A stretch of 64,000 nt of DNA from Reticulitermes speratus. Taxonomy: Eukaryota; Arthropoda; Insecta; Blattodea; Rhinotermitidae. Below the pieces are notes generated by a model. It had not been told where the DNA came from. It did no database searches and saw nothing but the letters and a program-made list of their open reading frames with translations. Where the stretch lies: positions 36,374,733-36,438,732 of the forward strand of contig JAJKFL010000039.1 in NCBI GenBank assembly GCA_021186555.1, written 5' to 3'. The translations under genes were made by a program, and so were the position numbers. Position 1 is the first letter of the stretch. Every line of letters starts with the position of its first letter. Positions 42,559-54,748 of the stretch are shown here, piece by piece.

Positions 42559-42724
42559 CAGTGCTGCACAAATTTCCCAAAAAATCTAGGAGCCACCTCA
42601 AAATTCTACGCGCGAGAACGGTGACATGGAGCAAGTTACATACTGAGGACCCACAAATGTTAGGCGCCACCATACACAATCTATTTGCCCGGGCGACCTG
42701 CCGCTTGTGAATAGCGCACCCCTG
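42559..42724. mobile_element. hAT MITE, family 2, with perfect 8-bp TSD
   Basis: Ends CAGTGCTGCACAAAT and GCGCACCCCTG; CAGTAAAT on both sides (42551-42558 and 42725-42732). 166 bp, non-coding. Relatives at 15666 and 54584. Confidence 0.88.
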
Positions 42725-42732
42725 CAGTAAAT

Positions 42733-43781
42733 CACGCATAATTAGCTTTTCCCGTAAATTTCCTTGTGGAAAGCTTCACATGAATTTCAGATGACCTCGG
42801 CCCGACTTTCATCGGCTGACCGCCGATTTGGCTGAGTAATGTTAATCGATATACATGCAGGCCTTGAGCCTTGGCCTGCTCGGTATGAGTGTTCGCGTGA
42901 CACGTTAAGTTGGCCATGCACACTTAGCGGACCTCAACATATGTACCGTTATCGATTTTCTAAATAATTCATGGGTGAAAGCTGGATCGATGTCACGTGA
43001 AGGTAGGCCTACTTACGCCCATTTACGATAACCAAGAACACATAAAATTAGATCTGAAGCTTTCACGACGCTCACTGCAGTGAATCTTCACCGACTGTCC
43101 GCCGTGCGCTATCAAGACGATACAAATTCCAACAATTTTATGAACATTTCTTACATACAAATTTAGGGATCACATTCGTCCAGGTTTTCTTGGTACAGTC
43201 CCGGTATCATGGATTTTGAAAAGCTCCGTCCCGGTGTACCGCGAAATTCGGTTCGGGACGCCAAGTGCCCCGGTTTCTTCTAAGTCATAAAAATATGACA
43301 TTTCTGACAAAGCGTGCGGACATTCTGACTTTCCCTATGTGGGAGAAAACATCTATAGCAGTAGGACAGCCATCAACCGGCTACTAACAGGATGGGACAG
43401 AGAGGGAAAGAAAGATGTGTAGATTAGTGATTACAGATTTTCGCTTTTATATTGTTCATTCCGTGCATCGTGACAAAGTAATAAACTTAAGTAACACCAA
43501 CAAATCCACTGTTCTATATCCTACTCGTATTATCTTATACAAAAAACAGTACGAATATAATACAGAATACTGCATTTTTTGGTGTTACGTAAGTTTCTTA
43601 GTGATTGTAGAGTCTGGACTGAGACTCCGAAGGACAAGGAACGGATACGTAAAGCAAAGTCAGTAAGTGAACTGAGTGTCTGAGTTTGACTAGCACTGTT
43701 ATTATTTCATTCTTACGTCTGGCTTAATAACTTTTTATCTGAGTTATCTCGTTGTAGTAGTATTAATAATTTTTACTGTGT
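42733..43781. other. Unassigned stretch
   Basis: No recognised gene or repeat. Confidence 0.5.
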
Positions 43782-43795
43782 TTTGTTCATTGAGT

Positions 43796-43919
43796 AATAA
43801 TAATATATAATAATAATAATAACCATAGCTCGACAGCCGTATATGGGCTTGGGCCTCCTCTTTCCGAGGTTACGAGGTCTTTGTGCATTTGCGGCAGTGA
43901 GGGACCGGCCCACTGCCGA
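43796..43919 (-). mobile_element. Short SINE-like element (family F), 14-bp TSD
   Basis: About 124 bp with an (ATT)n tail read on the minus strand. TTTGTTCATTGAGT flanks it at 43782-43795 and 43920-43933. Near-identical copy at 58933-59055. Its 3' end (gaggaggcccaagcccatat + agggctgtcgagcc) resembles the 3' end of SINE family C. Confidence 0.9.
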
Positions 43920-43933
43920 TTTGTTCATTGAGT

Positions 43934-45499
43934 GGCGGGTTACAAAGTTTGTGTCGTACCCTCCCACCTCCGCCCACCTAAATGTTATTATATGTCCCGG
44001 TTTTTTGGTTTTTAAAAAACTGGATCCCTACACCATACTAAATATTGCAAATACCAGCGAATACAGTTTGAAAAGAAAAATATTACACACTCCGTTACCT
44101 TTGAAAGCGTGCCTGGTGTAAAACTATGGAAAATATAATAGATATTGAAACATGCATGGCAAATAAATGCAACAAAATCTTCTGGGACTATCAACCGCCT
44201 CAAATTTGCGTTAAAAATAAATATTTCGGAAATATGCTGTCTCCGAGACACTGATTCCTAACTCAATTTATAAGCGGCTGACAGCCGAAAAGAATTTTAG
44301 TGCGACAATAAAATATATTCCAAAAGGCCGAGTTCATTTTGTGCGATCTTTCCTGCCGATGGTAAGGAGTTGATTAATTTGCTAAGAACGCATCAGTTAC
44401 CTTCTGCTTGCTTTAATGACGTCATACTAAACAAGCCCACAATACTCTTTCGAATCCCTAATATTCTGCCATCGCTGGAACAGTTGGTATTTTTACAGAT
44501 ATTAATTCTTGCGACCCTCGTTCCGATTCGGGGGTGTTAAAAATTGTTGTGTTGCGTTTCGGACTACAAAACGCTACCTATGTACCACAATATATATTAT
44601 TTTGGAAGGCTGAAAAGGGAAGCGACAGAAAATGTTACTACAGCAAACGCAGATTTACCAAAAGGTCTGCTATGCGTTTCTACGCATAAAAATGGCGGAA
44701 TGATGCGTTCTGAAGTCAGCCAAGATATCAACGTCGTGCTATACATGTAGTTGCAGTAGGTGAGAGAAGAACGTGAAGCAGTTCTTGTGAGTAAACCCTA
44801 CAGAATACGAAAAACGACATTAGGCCGAATGTTACGGAAATGCGATAGGAAGTAATGTTCGTTACTCAGGAGTACGACTATAACCTTGGTACTGGGTTCG
44901 CGGGGAAGTCAGACCGTTCGATATTTGTGACCAGTAACCGATGTATTCCAGTTAAAAATACGTTGGTCTGATGTGCGATCGTGTCTCGTGACGGCGACTT
45001 AACACTATCACAAGAGATAAATTTTTCTATTGTGTTCTATCTGGTTGAAGCTGCATAAACGTCACTCTAAACTTGCTATGAACTGAACGCTTAACACATG
45101 GCGCCCGGTGGAAAGTGATGACACTTCTGTTTGACAGGATCATAAAGTTTTCTCTGTACGCTTCGGTCGGAGATAAAAGACATCCACCCACGCCGTCAAG
45201 GCTAAAGCTTTACTGCTGAGTAACGAGCAGTAGACGGAGCTGACTGAGGTTAGTGTTCAGTTGATGCCCTGGTACAAGTGGAGTTTGAACCTTGAACAAG
45301 AGATTGGTTGGTACGTTTCTTTATATTCCTGATATGTATTCAAAGTATACAGGAATGTTCCTAATGACATGTTCCACGTTTGCAGAATATCAATTCGGAC
45401 TACAAGCCAGCACCTTGTACACTGCGTCTAATCACAGATGTAAAGAAACATTACATATACAGCCCACCAAAACTGAAATGAAACAAACTGATAAAGAGG
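43934..45499. other. Unassigned stretch
   Basis: Short frames only, no recognised repeat. Confidence 0.5.
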
Positions 45500-45775
45500 C
45501 CGTGCCATGGCTCAGGCGGTTAGACGCTGGCCTCCCACGGCGGAGGCCCGGGTTCGATCCCGGGTCAGTCCATGTGGGATTTGTAGTGGACAAAGTGGCA
45601 CTGGGACAGGTTTTCCCCCGAGTACTTCGGTTGTCCACTGTCAATTTCATTCCACCGGTGCTCCACTACACGGAAAAACATAAAAAACACCTAATCATCA
45701 TCTTCATCACAGGGTTGCACAATAAGACTTAAGGCTGTGGTGCGTCCGTAGCTTCTGCTGCGGTGCCCTTCACAC
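45500..45775 (+). mobile_element. SINE family B, forward, nearly full-length
   Basis: tRNA-like head gccatggctcaggcggttag, B box gggttcgatccc, body gtggacaaagtggcactggg, 3' part gcgtccgtagcttctgctgc. Confidence 0.88.
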
Positions 45776-46419
45776 AAAAAAAAAACTGATAAAAACCAAA
45801 CTTCAAGCATAGGTTCTTGCAATACTGAAGTAAAAATGAAAGTTACATACCGGAAACTAACATACTATGTCACATGATCCCGTATACAGAATGACCTACC
45901 TTGTGGTTTGCAAATGGCGTCGGCATGGTAAGATGAAACTTAGGCGACCTTGGAGCGCCCGAAACGCTTGCTGCGTGATAATATGATAATAGCGGTACAT
46001 AAGTTCATCTATGGCACTGAACAATGTTAGCAGAAGTGGGTTGGAAATTGTGTTGAGCCGAAGACATCAATTCGTTGGATTCTAGCCAAGGACTACTATG
46101 AACTAAAAACCCGATAAGGATTATGACTGTGAATGTCAGATGGCAAACCAAGACACTACGGGACCTCTTACAAAGGGTTATAGATTAAAAATTACATATC
46201 TGTTGACAAGAAGAACTGGTATCAGACGCTGCTATTACAGCCTCAGCATGGCCTGATTAAACTGCGGTCAGAAGCAATACAGGTTGTGCGGAAAGTCCCT
46301 GATATATCCCTCCGCCTGACACGATACATGTCACACCCTGTAGCAGGACGAGATCATAACAAAACGGAGAAAGATGTAAAAAACTGGAAACTTCTACCTG
46401 CAAACATCTCACTTGAACT
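45776..46419. other. Unassigned stretch
   Basis: No recognised gene or repeat. Confidence 0.5.
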
Positions 46420-46840
46420 AACTAACTAACTCCATGGAGCACAGTCCTTCTTGAGAAACTAACAGGTCCTCAGCTAGTCAAGAAATTCCCCGCGTTTTAT
46501 GGAACCCGAAGGTTCATTACCGCACTCACAAGAGCCCGCCACCTGTCCCTACCCTGAGCAATATCAATCCCGTCCATGCCCCCCCATCCCACTTCTTGAA
46601 GATCCATTTTAATATTATCCTCCCATCTACGCCTGGGTCTTCCAAGTGGTCTCCTTCCCTCAGATCTCCCCACCAAAATCCTGTATGCACCTCTCCCCTC
46701 ACCCATACGTGCTACATGCCCCGCCCACCTCATTCTTCTCGATTTGATCACCCGAATAATATTTGGTGATGAGTACAGATCATTAAGTTCCTCGTTATGT
46801 AGTCTTCTCCATTCCCCTGTTACCTCGTCCCTCTCACTTG
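46420..46840 (-). pseudogene. LINE-1-type 3' end, reverse, with (TTAG)n tail
   Basis: The minus-strand frame 46751-46497 reads [31 protein letters not shown] and ends at NLRVP, then the 3' UTR and a (gtta)n tail at 46420-46435. Upstream continuation to about 46840 is in other frames. 5'-truncated. Confidence 0.85.
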
Positions 46841-46971
46841 AAACACATTTTAAATTTATAACATTGTAATTGTATAATCATTAACTTTGTACATTTTAGA
46901 ATTCAATAATTTTAATTAAGGCGACGTAGTACCCAGTTAAGCGTGCTGGCCTTATACTCCTTTGTCAAAAT

Positions 46972-47015
46972 AACTCCCTGATGATGGCACCTCGGTGCCG
47001 AAACATGTAGGAGTT
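46972..47015 (+). ncRNA. Hammerhead ribozyme motif
   Basis: Stem I AACTCC (46972-46977) pairs fully with GGAGTT (47010-47015). Between them: CTGATGA (46978-46984), one extra T, stem II GGCACC-TC-GGTGCC (46986-46999), GAAA (47000-47003), CATGT and the cleavage base A (47009). Stem III would be the self-complementary ACAUGU, so cleavage may need a dimer. The DNA after it (to about 47100) matches the arm of the fold-back at 49385-49560. Confidence 0.75.
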
Positions 47016-47664
47016 TTATAGGGGGTTCTATACTTATGAATGTATTTTGTTAAGTGCATAAGTTGGTTAATGTGTTATTTACACGCATATGCACGGGTAT
47101 GAATAACATAAAAATTCCAAACACGGATATTTTGTTCGAAACCAAATTCTCCAATGACACGGCCTCGAAGCTTCAAGGATATGACGGTGGAGGTCTATGA
47201 GTCAAGCAGGGAGTTCTATGAAATCTTCTTTGTTTACTGATCATACAAGATGCACATAAATATACAATGACGGCAGGCGTATCTCAAGTCCAACACGTTG
47301 TAACGCTCAAGTGCAAGAGACGTCTGTTGCACTTGAAGGATACCCACACGCCCACAGGAAGTATGATCGCAGCCTTCGGAAATTACACAAGTTCCTCGTG
47401 GAGCACATGTCGAAACATACTGAGGTAAGACAAAAACTTCAGACATTCCTTAGCATTTTAACACTTGAATCATTTCGATATGTTTAACAGTTTTTGAGTG
47501 ACACGTTTTTATAATCCCGGCGTTCTTTTTCGATGACCCTGTATTACTGTAAACAAAATTACTAACTTGTTTTAATTAGGAGGTAACTGTTTACAGTTGT
47601 ATTTATTACTTAACGCATGCCTGTTTGTATTTGTATAACACCATTACATTTTAACGTCATCTGC
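47016..47664. other. Unassigned stretch
   Basis: First 90 bp are related to the 49500-49560 fold-back arm; the remainder is unassigned. Confidence 0.5.
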
Positions 47665-47838
47665 TCACTCTCCGGACATAACACTGTGCCCTACTCACTC
47701 TCCGGACATAACACCTGTGCCCTACTCACTCTCCGGACATAATACTGTGCCCTACTCACTCTCCGGACATAACACCTGTGCTCTACTCACTCTCCGGATG
47801 TAATACCTGTGCCCTATTCACTCTCCGGACATAATGTA
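47665..47838. repeat. 30-bp minisatellite, about 6 copies
   Basis: Unit cactctccggacataacac + (c)tgtgccctact. Confidence 0.95.
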
Positions 47839-48060
47839 TCTCCGACAACAAAGTTTGCGAAATTCGGTACTGCAGGTAACTTTAAAACAGTCCATTAACT
47901 AGTACTGAAGAACTTGTCAATCGCTGTGGCGCGTTCTGTGGTTCAGAGTATAGTTTTGTGCTGGCAGTACGATACACTGAGATGTAACACTCGGCCACAC
48001 AAACTTAACATGTAAAGTCACAATGACTCATCAGCTGTCTTCGTGTTTTCATCCTTTGCG

Positions 48061-48061
<1 letters not shown>

Positions 48062-48091
<30 letters not shown>
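48062..48091. repeat. (CAT)n microsatellite
   Basis: Ten cat units. Confidence 0.95.
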
Positions 48092-48274
48092 TTCAAATGC
48101 AAAGTTATGACAAATAAGCTTAATAGGCGTGTCACCTCAGGTTGGAACAGACGTACAGCACACTGAGTGGCGCAAAAGTCGCTTGACAGTCAATGTTTGA
48201 CAAGAGAAAGGACGCACGTACGATAAAAAGCAGCTGTCAAACAGTGTGTGCAAGCGTGCCGGAAAGACCTGGAC

Positions 48275-48889
48275 CAGGGCTGGCCAACATGTGGCCCTCG
48301 AGGAAAGTATTTACGGCCCTTGGTCACCTGAATAGTTTCAGTAATACAATTTAACAGACCTAATATAATAGGTGGCCGATCCCAGTGGCCGCCCGGTCTA
48401 AGGCGTGGGTCTACGGCCGCTCGCTTACTGGGATTGTGGGTTCGAATCCCACCTAGAGCATGGATGTCTGTCTCTTGTGAGTGTTGTGTGTTGTCAGGTA
48501 GAGGTTTCTGCGACGAGCTTGTCCCTCGTCCAGAGGAGTCCTACCGAGTGTGGTGTGTCTAAAAAGTGTGTGATCGTGAAGCCTCGAAAAATGAGGCGGC
48601 CTAGGCCCCCAAGGGGCTGTCAAGCCATTGGAGAATATAATAGGTGACAGAACATAATAAGGCAGCACACAGTAAACAAATCATTCTGTGTGTTTTGGCG
48701 AGTTTAGTACGTCCTGATACTTTGTCATTCGACCGTACTGTTAGCGTAACTTACTGCTTGTCAACCACGGCCTTCTAGTGAATTCAGTCCCCCCCGCTTT
48801 TCAATATATGTGTATACACAAGAGCGGCCCTCAGACGAGTCCTAAACAAATTATGTGGCCCTCCTGTGGGTTGAAGGTGGCCAGCCCTG
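48275..48889. mobile_element. hAT-like MITE (CAGGGCTGGCCA) interrupted by a SINE
   Basis: Ends CAGGGCTGGCCAACATGTGG and GGTGGCCAGCCCTG are inverted repeats. SINE-C lies inside it. The 8-bp flanks acctggac and acttatac agree at five positions, so the duplication is uncertain. Confidence 0.75.
48375..48633 (+). mobile_element. SINE family C with perfect 13-bp TSD
   Basis: tRNA-Leu-like head (cccggtctaaggcgtggg), B box gggttcgaatccc. AATATAATAGGTG flanks it at 48362-48374 and 48634-48646. Nested in the hAT MITE 48275-48889. Confidence 0.93.
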
Positions 48890-48896
48890 ACTTATA

Positions 48897-49078
48897 CCAC
48901 GGGTCTCCAACCCCGTTATTGTGGGCTGGTTCGCGGGCGGCACGTGGAAAAATAGCAGTAAGTAGTATACCTAATTGCCTAAATTACTGTGTAATTTTTA
49001 TACTATATACATAATCTACAAGTGTGGGCGCGGGCAGCATAATAAAACCTGGCGGGCCGCGGGTTGGCGACCCATGCC
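48897..49078. mobile_element. MITE remnant (GGGTCTCCAACCCC)
   Basis: cgggtctccaaccccgttat at the left and gcgggttggcgacccatg at the right are imperfect inverted ends of a hAT-like short element. Confidence 0.55.
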
Positions 49079-49384
49079 TTAGTGTGTCAATGTGAAGAAT
49101 CTATGAACACTTCAAACAGTCAATAAATGTAAGGACTGTGTCAGTAAAGTTCTATCAACATGTTGCGTCAAGTGACTTTTGCGCGCCATGTTTGCGCTGT
49201 AATAAGCACTGCAACGTTTCTAGCCAGCTCCTCTACGTGTATAACAGAACCCTCATGGCGCAATACAGCGAACACAAACCCTTATCACTGGTCACGACTC
49301 GAGCGAGTTTATCTATCGCCTGTTGTCACAACTGATCTTGTCTAAGATTCAAATCATTCCTTCATCTTACAAATCGTTAAAGTA
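49079..49384. other. Unassigned stretch
   Basis: No recognised gene or repeat. Confidence 0.5.
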
Positions 49385-49545
49385 GCCAATTAATACATCA
49401 ACCAACACATGCACTTAATAAAATACACTCAAGACAAGTATTAGACTTCTACATGTTTCGGCACCGGGTGCCGAAACATGTAGAAGTCTAATACTTGTCA
49501 TGAGTGTATTTTATTAAGTGCATGTGTTGGTTGATGTATTAATTG
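49385..49545. mobile_element. Near-perfect palindrome of two half-hammerheads
   Basis: The arms are almost identical and the centre is cggcaccgggtgccg. Each half reads GGTGCC-GAAACATGTA-GAAGTC outward, but no CUGANGA box remains. The palindrome seems to be joined exactly within ribozyme stem II. Confidence 0.85.
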
Positions 49546-51129
49546 TAAGAATATGCACGGTATAAGTAATATAAAATTCTTTAAAGCAGCCGTTTCACAA
49601 CAGGACATGACATTCAAATTCTGTATGCATTTCTTCGTTTTCCCATCCGAGCTACATGTCCAGCCTGTCAAAACTTCCAAATGTAACTACCCTAATACGG
49701 ATCACGAAGCGTCCTGAAAACGTCACGAATTTGCTACTCACGTGTCCACCTATTTTACTATCAATTTATGTTCTACCCCCACACTAACAGACCTGAATTT
49801 GGGACACAAAATAATTTCGGGGTGAGAGGGGGGGGGGGGGTTGGAGGAGAGGGTGATTACAAAACCAAAGCAATCTACGATAATTAATTCCTGTGAGTGA
49901 AAGTTGTAATGTCGAAATTCCGCCTGGCCTGCTGTCTGTCAGTCAAGACCTAACCTCCCAGTGCTACTGGTTCAAATGACACCCTACGGGTGACGCTAAT
50001 AATTAATTACTGTCCGCTCTTTTGCTTACAACATAATTCTCCCCCGTCTTTAAAGAGTTTGCCCAATCAAATTTCTCAAAACAAAAATTACATTATAATG
50101 CATATAATAATTTACATTACGCAATACAAGTGTCATTAAGATGGCCCTGTCCTATGCAACATCTATTTGAATCTTAAACGAAGCATGTGTTAATTTAATG
50201 ACAGCCAAGTGTACAGTAATGCACACAAAAAAGTTATAACACAATGTTTTACACCCGGTGGCCTGCAACTTAATTTATACAGCTGGTATGTGCACAAATT
50301 GCAGTTATCGTTATATCCGCGTGTCTATCTGCGTGTGCACAAAAATATGTTTACAATACGCGACTTGCTGCTTTCTAGCGGTTCAACTATGTGAAGAAAA
50401 CTACTAGTGTGTTATCTGCATTACCACAAAGTAAGTTGATGAAACCTTTAAGCTTAATGGTGTCACCTGCTGTCACACAAACTCTGCATTTTGTCATAAT
50501 CGTATAATACTCACCAATAAACAAGGTTATATCCCAAAACAGCATTGACTGATTGGTTTTTTAATAATGAAAACGAAATATATCTGTAAGCTGGGAAATC
50601 AATTTTTATACATCATTAGACGCACGTCAATATCCTTCGAAAGGTTAAGATCACTTCTGTTTCCATTACATACGGCAGAAACTTTCTGGAAATTTTAATT
50701 GTATGATATAGCCACGTGCACAGTTTTTAATTCTAATCCTCAATGTGGGAGATTAGGACGTCCATTTTAAACTGCAAAATTACGATCTTCAGACCTGCTA
50801 ATAACAACTACACTTATAATATACAATGTAAGGCAAAGAGTGTATCGGTCTTCCGAACAACTCCTACAGCAAATCCATGTAATCTATTTGCCGCGCAAGA
50901 ACACTCATCCTCTCTGCAACTCACCACATGGAGATAAGGGTCTGTACATCCACACATTCCAGATTCTCCAGGGACCATTTCCTTTCCAGCTGTTCCTCGA
51001 GCGAGAGGCCACTGTCTGGAGACGAACTCATGATGTAGGAACACACTCGCACCAACCCACTCGCGCGGCTGGCAGGCAAGCTAGCTGGCCACTCACTGGT
51101 GCGACGAACAGTGCTTGCAGTTAGAAAGC
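49546..51129. other. Unassigned stretch
   Basis: Contains a poly-G run at about 49830-49840; no recognised gene. Overlapping frames at 50743-51214 show no domain. Confidence 0.5.
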
Positions 51130-51134
51130 CGGCG

Positions 51135-51158
51135 GGTGGATGGTGGTGGTGGTGGTGG
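51135..51158. repeat. (GGT)n microsatellite
   Basis: About seven ggt units. Confidence 0.9.
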
Positions 51159-51417
51159 CTCCTGAGTGGATTAATTCGAAGAGAAAGCATGACAATGCCT
51201 GAAGGCGCAGACATGGGACGTCCCCATAACTGCCAAAATAGCCACAGCCATCTTCGGTCTCGGCATGATCGTCTTCTTGCTCAACATGTTTCCACAAACG
51301 AGGCTCTAAAAACCGAGTAACTGCCACCAGATTACAGTAAAGCAATCACCTAACTTCAGGCAGCAGAGCCCTTCTATAGGAGCACACGTCGCTCAGCTGA
51401 TCAATTTATCGGCCTTT
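51159..51417. other. Unassigned stretch
   Basis: No recognised gene or repeat; a LINE-1 3'-end scrap (tggaacccgaaggtttatca) begins at 51419. Confidence 0.45.
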
Positions 51418-51444
51418 TGTGGAACCCGAAGGTTTATCACCGGC

Positions 51445-51702
51445 CAGTGACGTAGCCAGGGGTAGGCGAGAGGTGCGACCGCCCCGGGTGACAGGCTGCA
51501 TGGGATGGTAAGATGGGCGACAAAATTAATATCTTAAATGAAGAAGATCATTTTCTGCCGTGAACAGATTTTAAATTATTGAGTAAAATAAAAGGAAAGT
51601 CAATAAACAATTGTAATTTTCTTAAATTCGTACTCTTTTGTTAGGAGCGGCCAATGTAAATACTCACCCCAGGCGCCAAAAGAAACCCTAGCTACGCCAC
51701 TG
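51445..51702. mobile_element. hAT-like MITE (CAGTGRCGTAGC ends) inside a LINE scrap
   Basis: Ends CAGTGACGTAGCCAGGG and CCCTAGCTACGCCACTG are inverted repeats. Flanks CACCGGCC and CACCGGTT agree at six of eight bases. The flanking DNA is the LINE-1 3' end. Confidence 0.8.
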
Positions 51703-52159
51703 CACCGGTTCACCAACACTCCACCCTTGGTCACTGTTATGAACCGGCTGATTCAAGTCCGAACACACGTTGTATATTTTAAAAATCAACTTCAACATTA
51801 TTCTCCTATTTACTGCTCCCACGTGGTATGCAATTTTCATCTCCCTACACCCCATCCTCCTCTAGTCCATCGCCCTAATCATAATTAAGAACATATCGAC
51901 GTATTTTTCTCCATCCTCTTGTTACTTCTTATCTGTTGGGTCCAGACACTCTCCTTGGCATCCTGTTTTCAAACACCCGTATCTACGTTCTTCCCTTAGG
52001 GTGTGATATCCAGTCTCACAGTAATACAATACAAAGCAGGAAATGTCTGCAAACGATAACATTTCCATCGTGTGCTCTCTGTATTGCCTCAACGTCTTGT
52101 TAGTGTGTTATTTAACGACACTTTTAATTGTTAAGATCAACGTGCGTCGATGATGGATG
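51703..52159. other. Unassigned stretch
   Basis: Low similarity to LINE-1 3' sequence in parts; nothing clear. Confidence 0.4.
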
Positions 52160-52310
52160 AATGAGTACGAAGCATTGCTGAATAATGACAGCGGAAAACC
52201 GAAGTACTAGGACAAAAGCCTGTCCCAGTGTCATTTTCTACACTATAAAACCCGCAATCAATTCAAGCCTCCGCCATAAGGTCGGCAACCAACCACAAGA
52301 GCCATAGGAC
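52160..52310 (-). mobile_element. SINE family B, diverged, reverse
   Basis: aaccgaagtactaggacaaa, cctgtcccagtgtcattttc and gtcggcaaccaaccacaaga correspond to the reverse copy at 1160-1300. Confidence 0.75.
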
Positions 52311-52539
52311 GACTGTCATACGTTAACATTGTGTGCACTTTCCAGAAAAAGAACATACAAAGGGTTCTAGTACACCCTGTATGATTTCCCTGCATCGTAG
52401 TAACAGATTTGCAATCGATCAGCGAGATATCGTAAGTGTGGAGATACGAACGTGTTTCCTCAGCCTCAGCCCGTACCTCACAGAGAACAGTCTCAATTGC
52501 AACAATACTTCATTGGTGTGCCCCGCCAATTAGTACAAA

Positions 52540-53010
52540 GTGTTCACCAAGATTCCGAAAAGGGACTATTAGTTTCGTCTGTCCGTCCGCATGGGAAAAC
52601 TCGCCTCCCAATAGACGGATTTTCATGAAATTTGATATTTGGGTATTTTTCGAAAGTCTGTCTAGAAAATTCAAGTTTTATTAAAATCTGACAAGAATAA
52701 CGGTACTTTACATGAAGACCTATGCACATTTATGATAATATCTCGCTGAATTCTTCTTTGAATGAGAAGTGATTCAGGCAGAAGTTGTAGAGAAAATCAT
52801 AACACACATTTTAAGTTCCAGAACTTTTCCCAAAAATCGTGCCGTTTATGAGATAATGCTGAAAAATATGGTGGAGCCAGATAGACCACAGAGGACAATA
52901 CAATACAGCGCATGCGCTTTGCATGCTTGATAACTTAGGCTACAGACACACACTCAGAATATGTAATACTTATTGCTTTTCCACGGCACCAGTGGTTACA
53001 CGAACGCGCC
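52540..53010 (+). mobile_element. MITE of the AGGCGCGTTC family, left end decayed
   Basis: Interior matches 13401-13887 (gtctgtccgtccgcatggga, gacggattttcatgaaattt, gcgcatgcgctttgcatgct); right end cgaacgcgcct is kept. Confidence 0.8.
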
Positions 53011-53213
53011 TTAATGTTACGTTATACGAACATTGCCTCTCTTTTTAACTTTCAAAATGCCATACGTTTTCACGGTACATGCTAAGTATAATTTCATTTA
53101 CGCGCATAAGTTAAGTACGACCTTCCGTGGGCGATTTTCACGAAACAGCATTATGTATGTGCAGAGCTCTTATAACGAATTCCACCCATATCGGACAATA
53201 AATGAGGCCAATT

Positions 53214-53600
53214 GTCATATATGACCACATTGTACGTAAACATTATTGGCTTTATGTATTGAAATTGTACGTACAGTCGAAATTCTCTGCTATTGGTCGA
53301 AACTTACATTATTGTCCTATACGGGTCTTGCCTTCGGACCCTTACGTCATAATGACATAGCTCCACACGAGTCGTTCACCCCTTGTGACATTGACAAGGT
53401 ATCAACAACACTTGTCTTGAGATGTGGGCTAATCTCCTTATAGGCCGGAGGACAGCCAGCTCATGTAATGTCTCCTTCCTGCTTAACGTAAAACTCCTGC
53501 AAGGTTTGGGTGGTACAATTATAGCAGAGAACTTCTATTGTACGTACAATTTCAATACATAAAGCCAATAATGTTTACGTACACTGTGGTCATATATGAC
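53214..53600. mobile_element. MITE with 60-bp terminal inverted repeats
   Basis: gtcatatatgaccacattgt through gaaattgtacgtaca at the left is repeated inverted at 53540-53600. About 390 bp, non-coding, superfamily not assigned. Confidence 0.85.
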
Positions 53601-53795
53601 ACAATACGGTCAGAAATTCCCTTACGCCACAAAGTAGAGTGTGGATTTCACGACGCCGATTTTCTCGAAACCCGCAGTCAATAAATTCTTGTGGACATCT
53701 CGCATGCTGAACTGTATCCAAATCAGACGAAAAATGTACTGTTGACTTATAACGCCATCATAAAATGCATACGTTTGATGCGTGATTTCAGGCTT

Positions 53796-54290
53796 CGGTC
53801 GCGATGTAGATGGAGACCTGTTCTCTTGTGGGATAGGTCGCGATGTAGATGAGACCTGTTGTCTTGTGCGATAGGTCGCGATGTAGATGAGACCTGTTGT
53901 CTTGTGGGATAGGTCGCGATGTAGATGGAGACCTGTTGTCTTGTGCGATAGGTCGCGATGTAGATGAGACCTGTTCTCTTGTGGGATAGGTCGCGATGTA
54001 GATGGAGACCTGTTCTCTTGTGGGATAGGTCGCGATGTAGATGAGACCTGTTCTCTTGTGGGATAGGTCGCGATGTAGATGAGACCTGTTCTCTTGTGGG
54101 ATAGGTCGCGATGTAGATGAGACCTGTTCTCTTGTGGGATAGGTCGCGATGTAGATGGAGACCTGTTCTCTTGTGGGATAGGTCGCGATGTAGATGGAGA
54201 CCTGTTCTCTTGTGGGATAGGTCGCGATGTAGATGGAGACCTGTTCTCTTGTGGGATAGGTCGCGATGTAGATGAGACCTGTTCTCTTGT
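53796..54290. repeat. 38/39-bp minisatellite, about 13 copies
   Basis: Unit gtcgcgatgtagatg(g)agac + ctgttctcttgtgggatag. The 229-codon reverse frame over it is only the repeat read through (HLHRDLSHKRTGL units). Confidence 0.96.
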
Positions 54291-54395
54291 GGGATATTAC
54301 GCTGCGTTGAGTGGTAGTTCTGTACCGACGTTTCGAGACTACCTATCGGTCCCGAAACGTCGTACAGAACGCCGTGTAATATCCCAGAAATATCC
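54285..54395. mobile_element. Fold-back of the GGGATATTACG type
   Basis: gggatattacgctgcgttga and the inverted cgccgtgtaatatccc enclose gtaccgacgtttcgag and cccgaaacgtcgtac. The last satellite unit runs straight into its left end. Confidence 0.8.
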
Positions 54396-54583
54396 ACGAA
54401 ACAAAACCCTGTATGCATTTCTCTTTTCCTCCACACGTGTCAAATGGTCTCCTTGATTTGATCACCCATCACGTGTCCCACACAAGCTATAATTCACATC
54501 AATTACACATCAAAATATATTGATTTCCTATAAAAAGGTTCAATGTGAAAAAAGGTCATAGGCCTACATGGCAAATTTCACTA

Positions 54584-54748
54584 CAGGGGTGCACAAATCC
54601 TGGGTGCCAGGTCGTCGTGGCCACTAAATTTTGTACGGTGGCGCCTAATATTTGTGGGCCCTCAATGTGGAACTTGCTTCATGTCACTCTTCTGGCACCT
54701 AGAATGTTCAAGTGGCTCCTAGGTTTTGACAAAATTTGTGAGCCCCTG
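54584..54748. mobile_element. hAT-like MITE, family 2, inverted relative to 42559
   Basis: Ends CAGGGGTGCACAAATCC and TTTGTGAGCCCCTG. No clear 8-bp duplication. Confidence 0.78.

Noticed and set aside
53747..54436. A 229-codon reverse frame with 13-residue repeats
   Set aside because: Exact translation of the 38/39-bp minisatellite.
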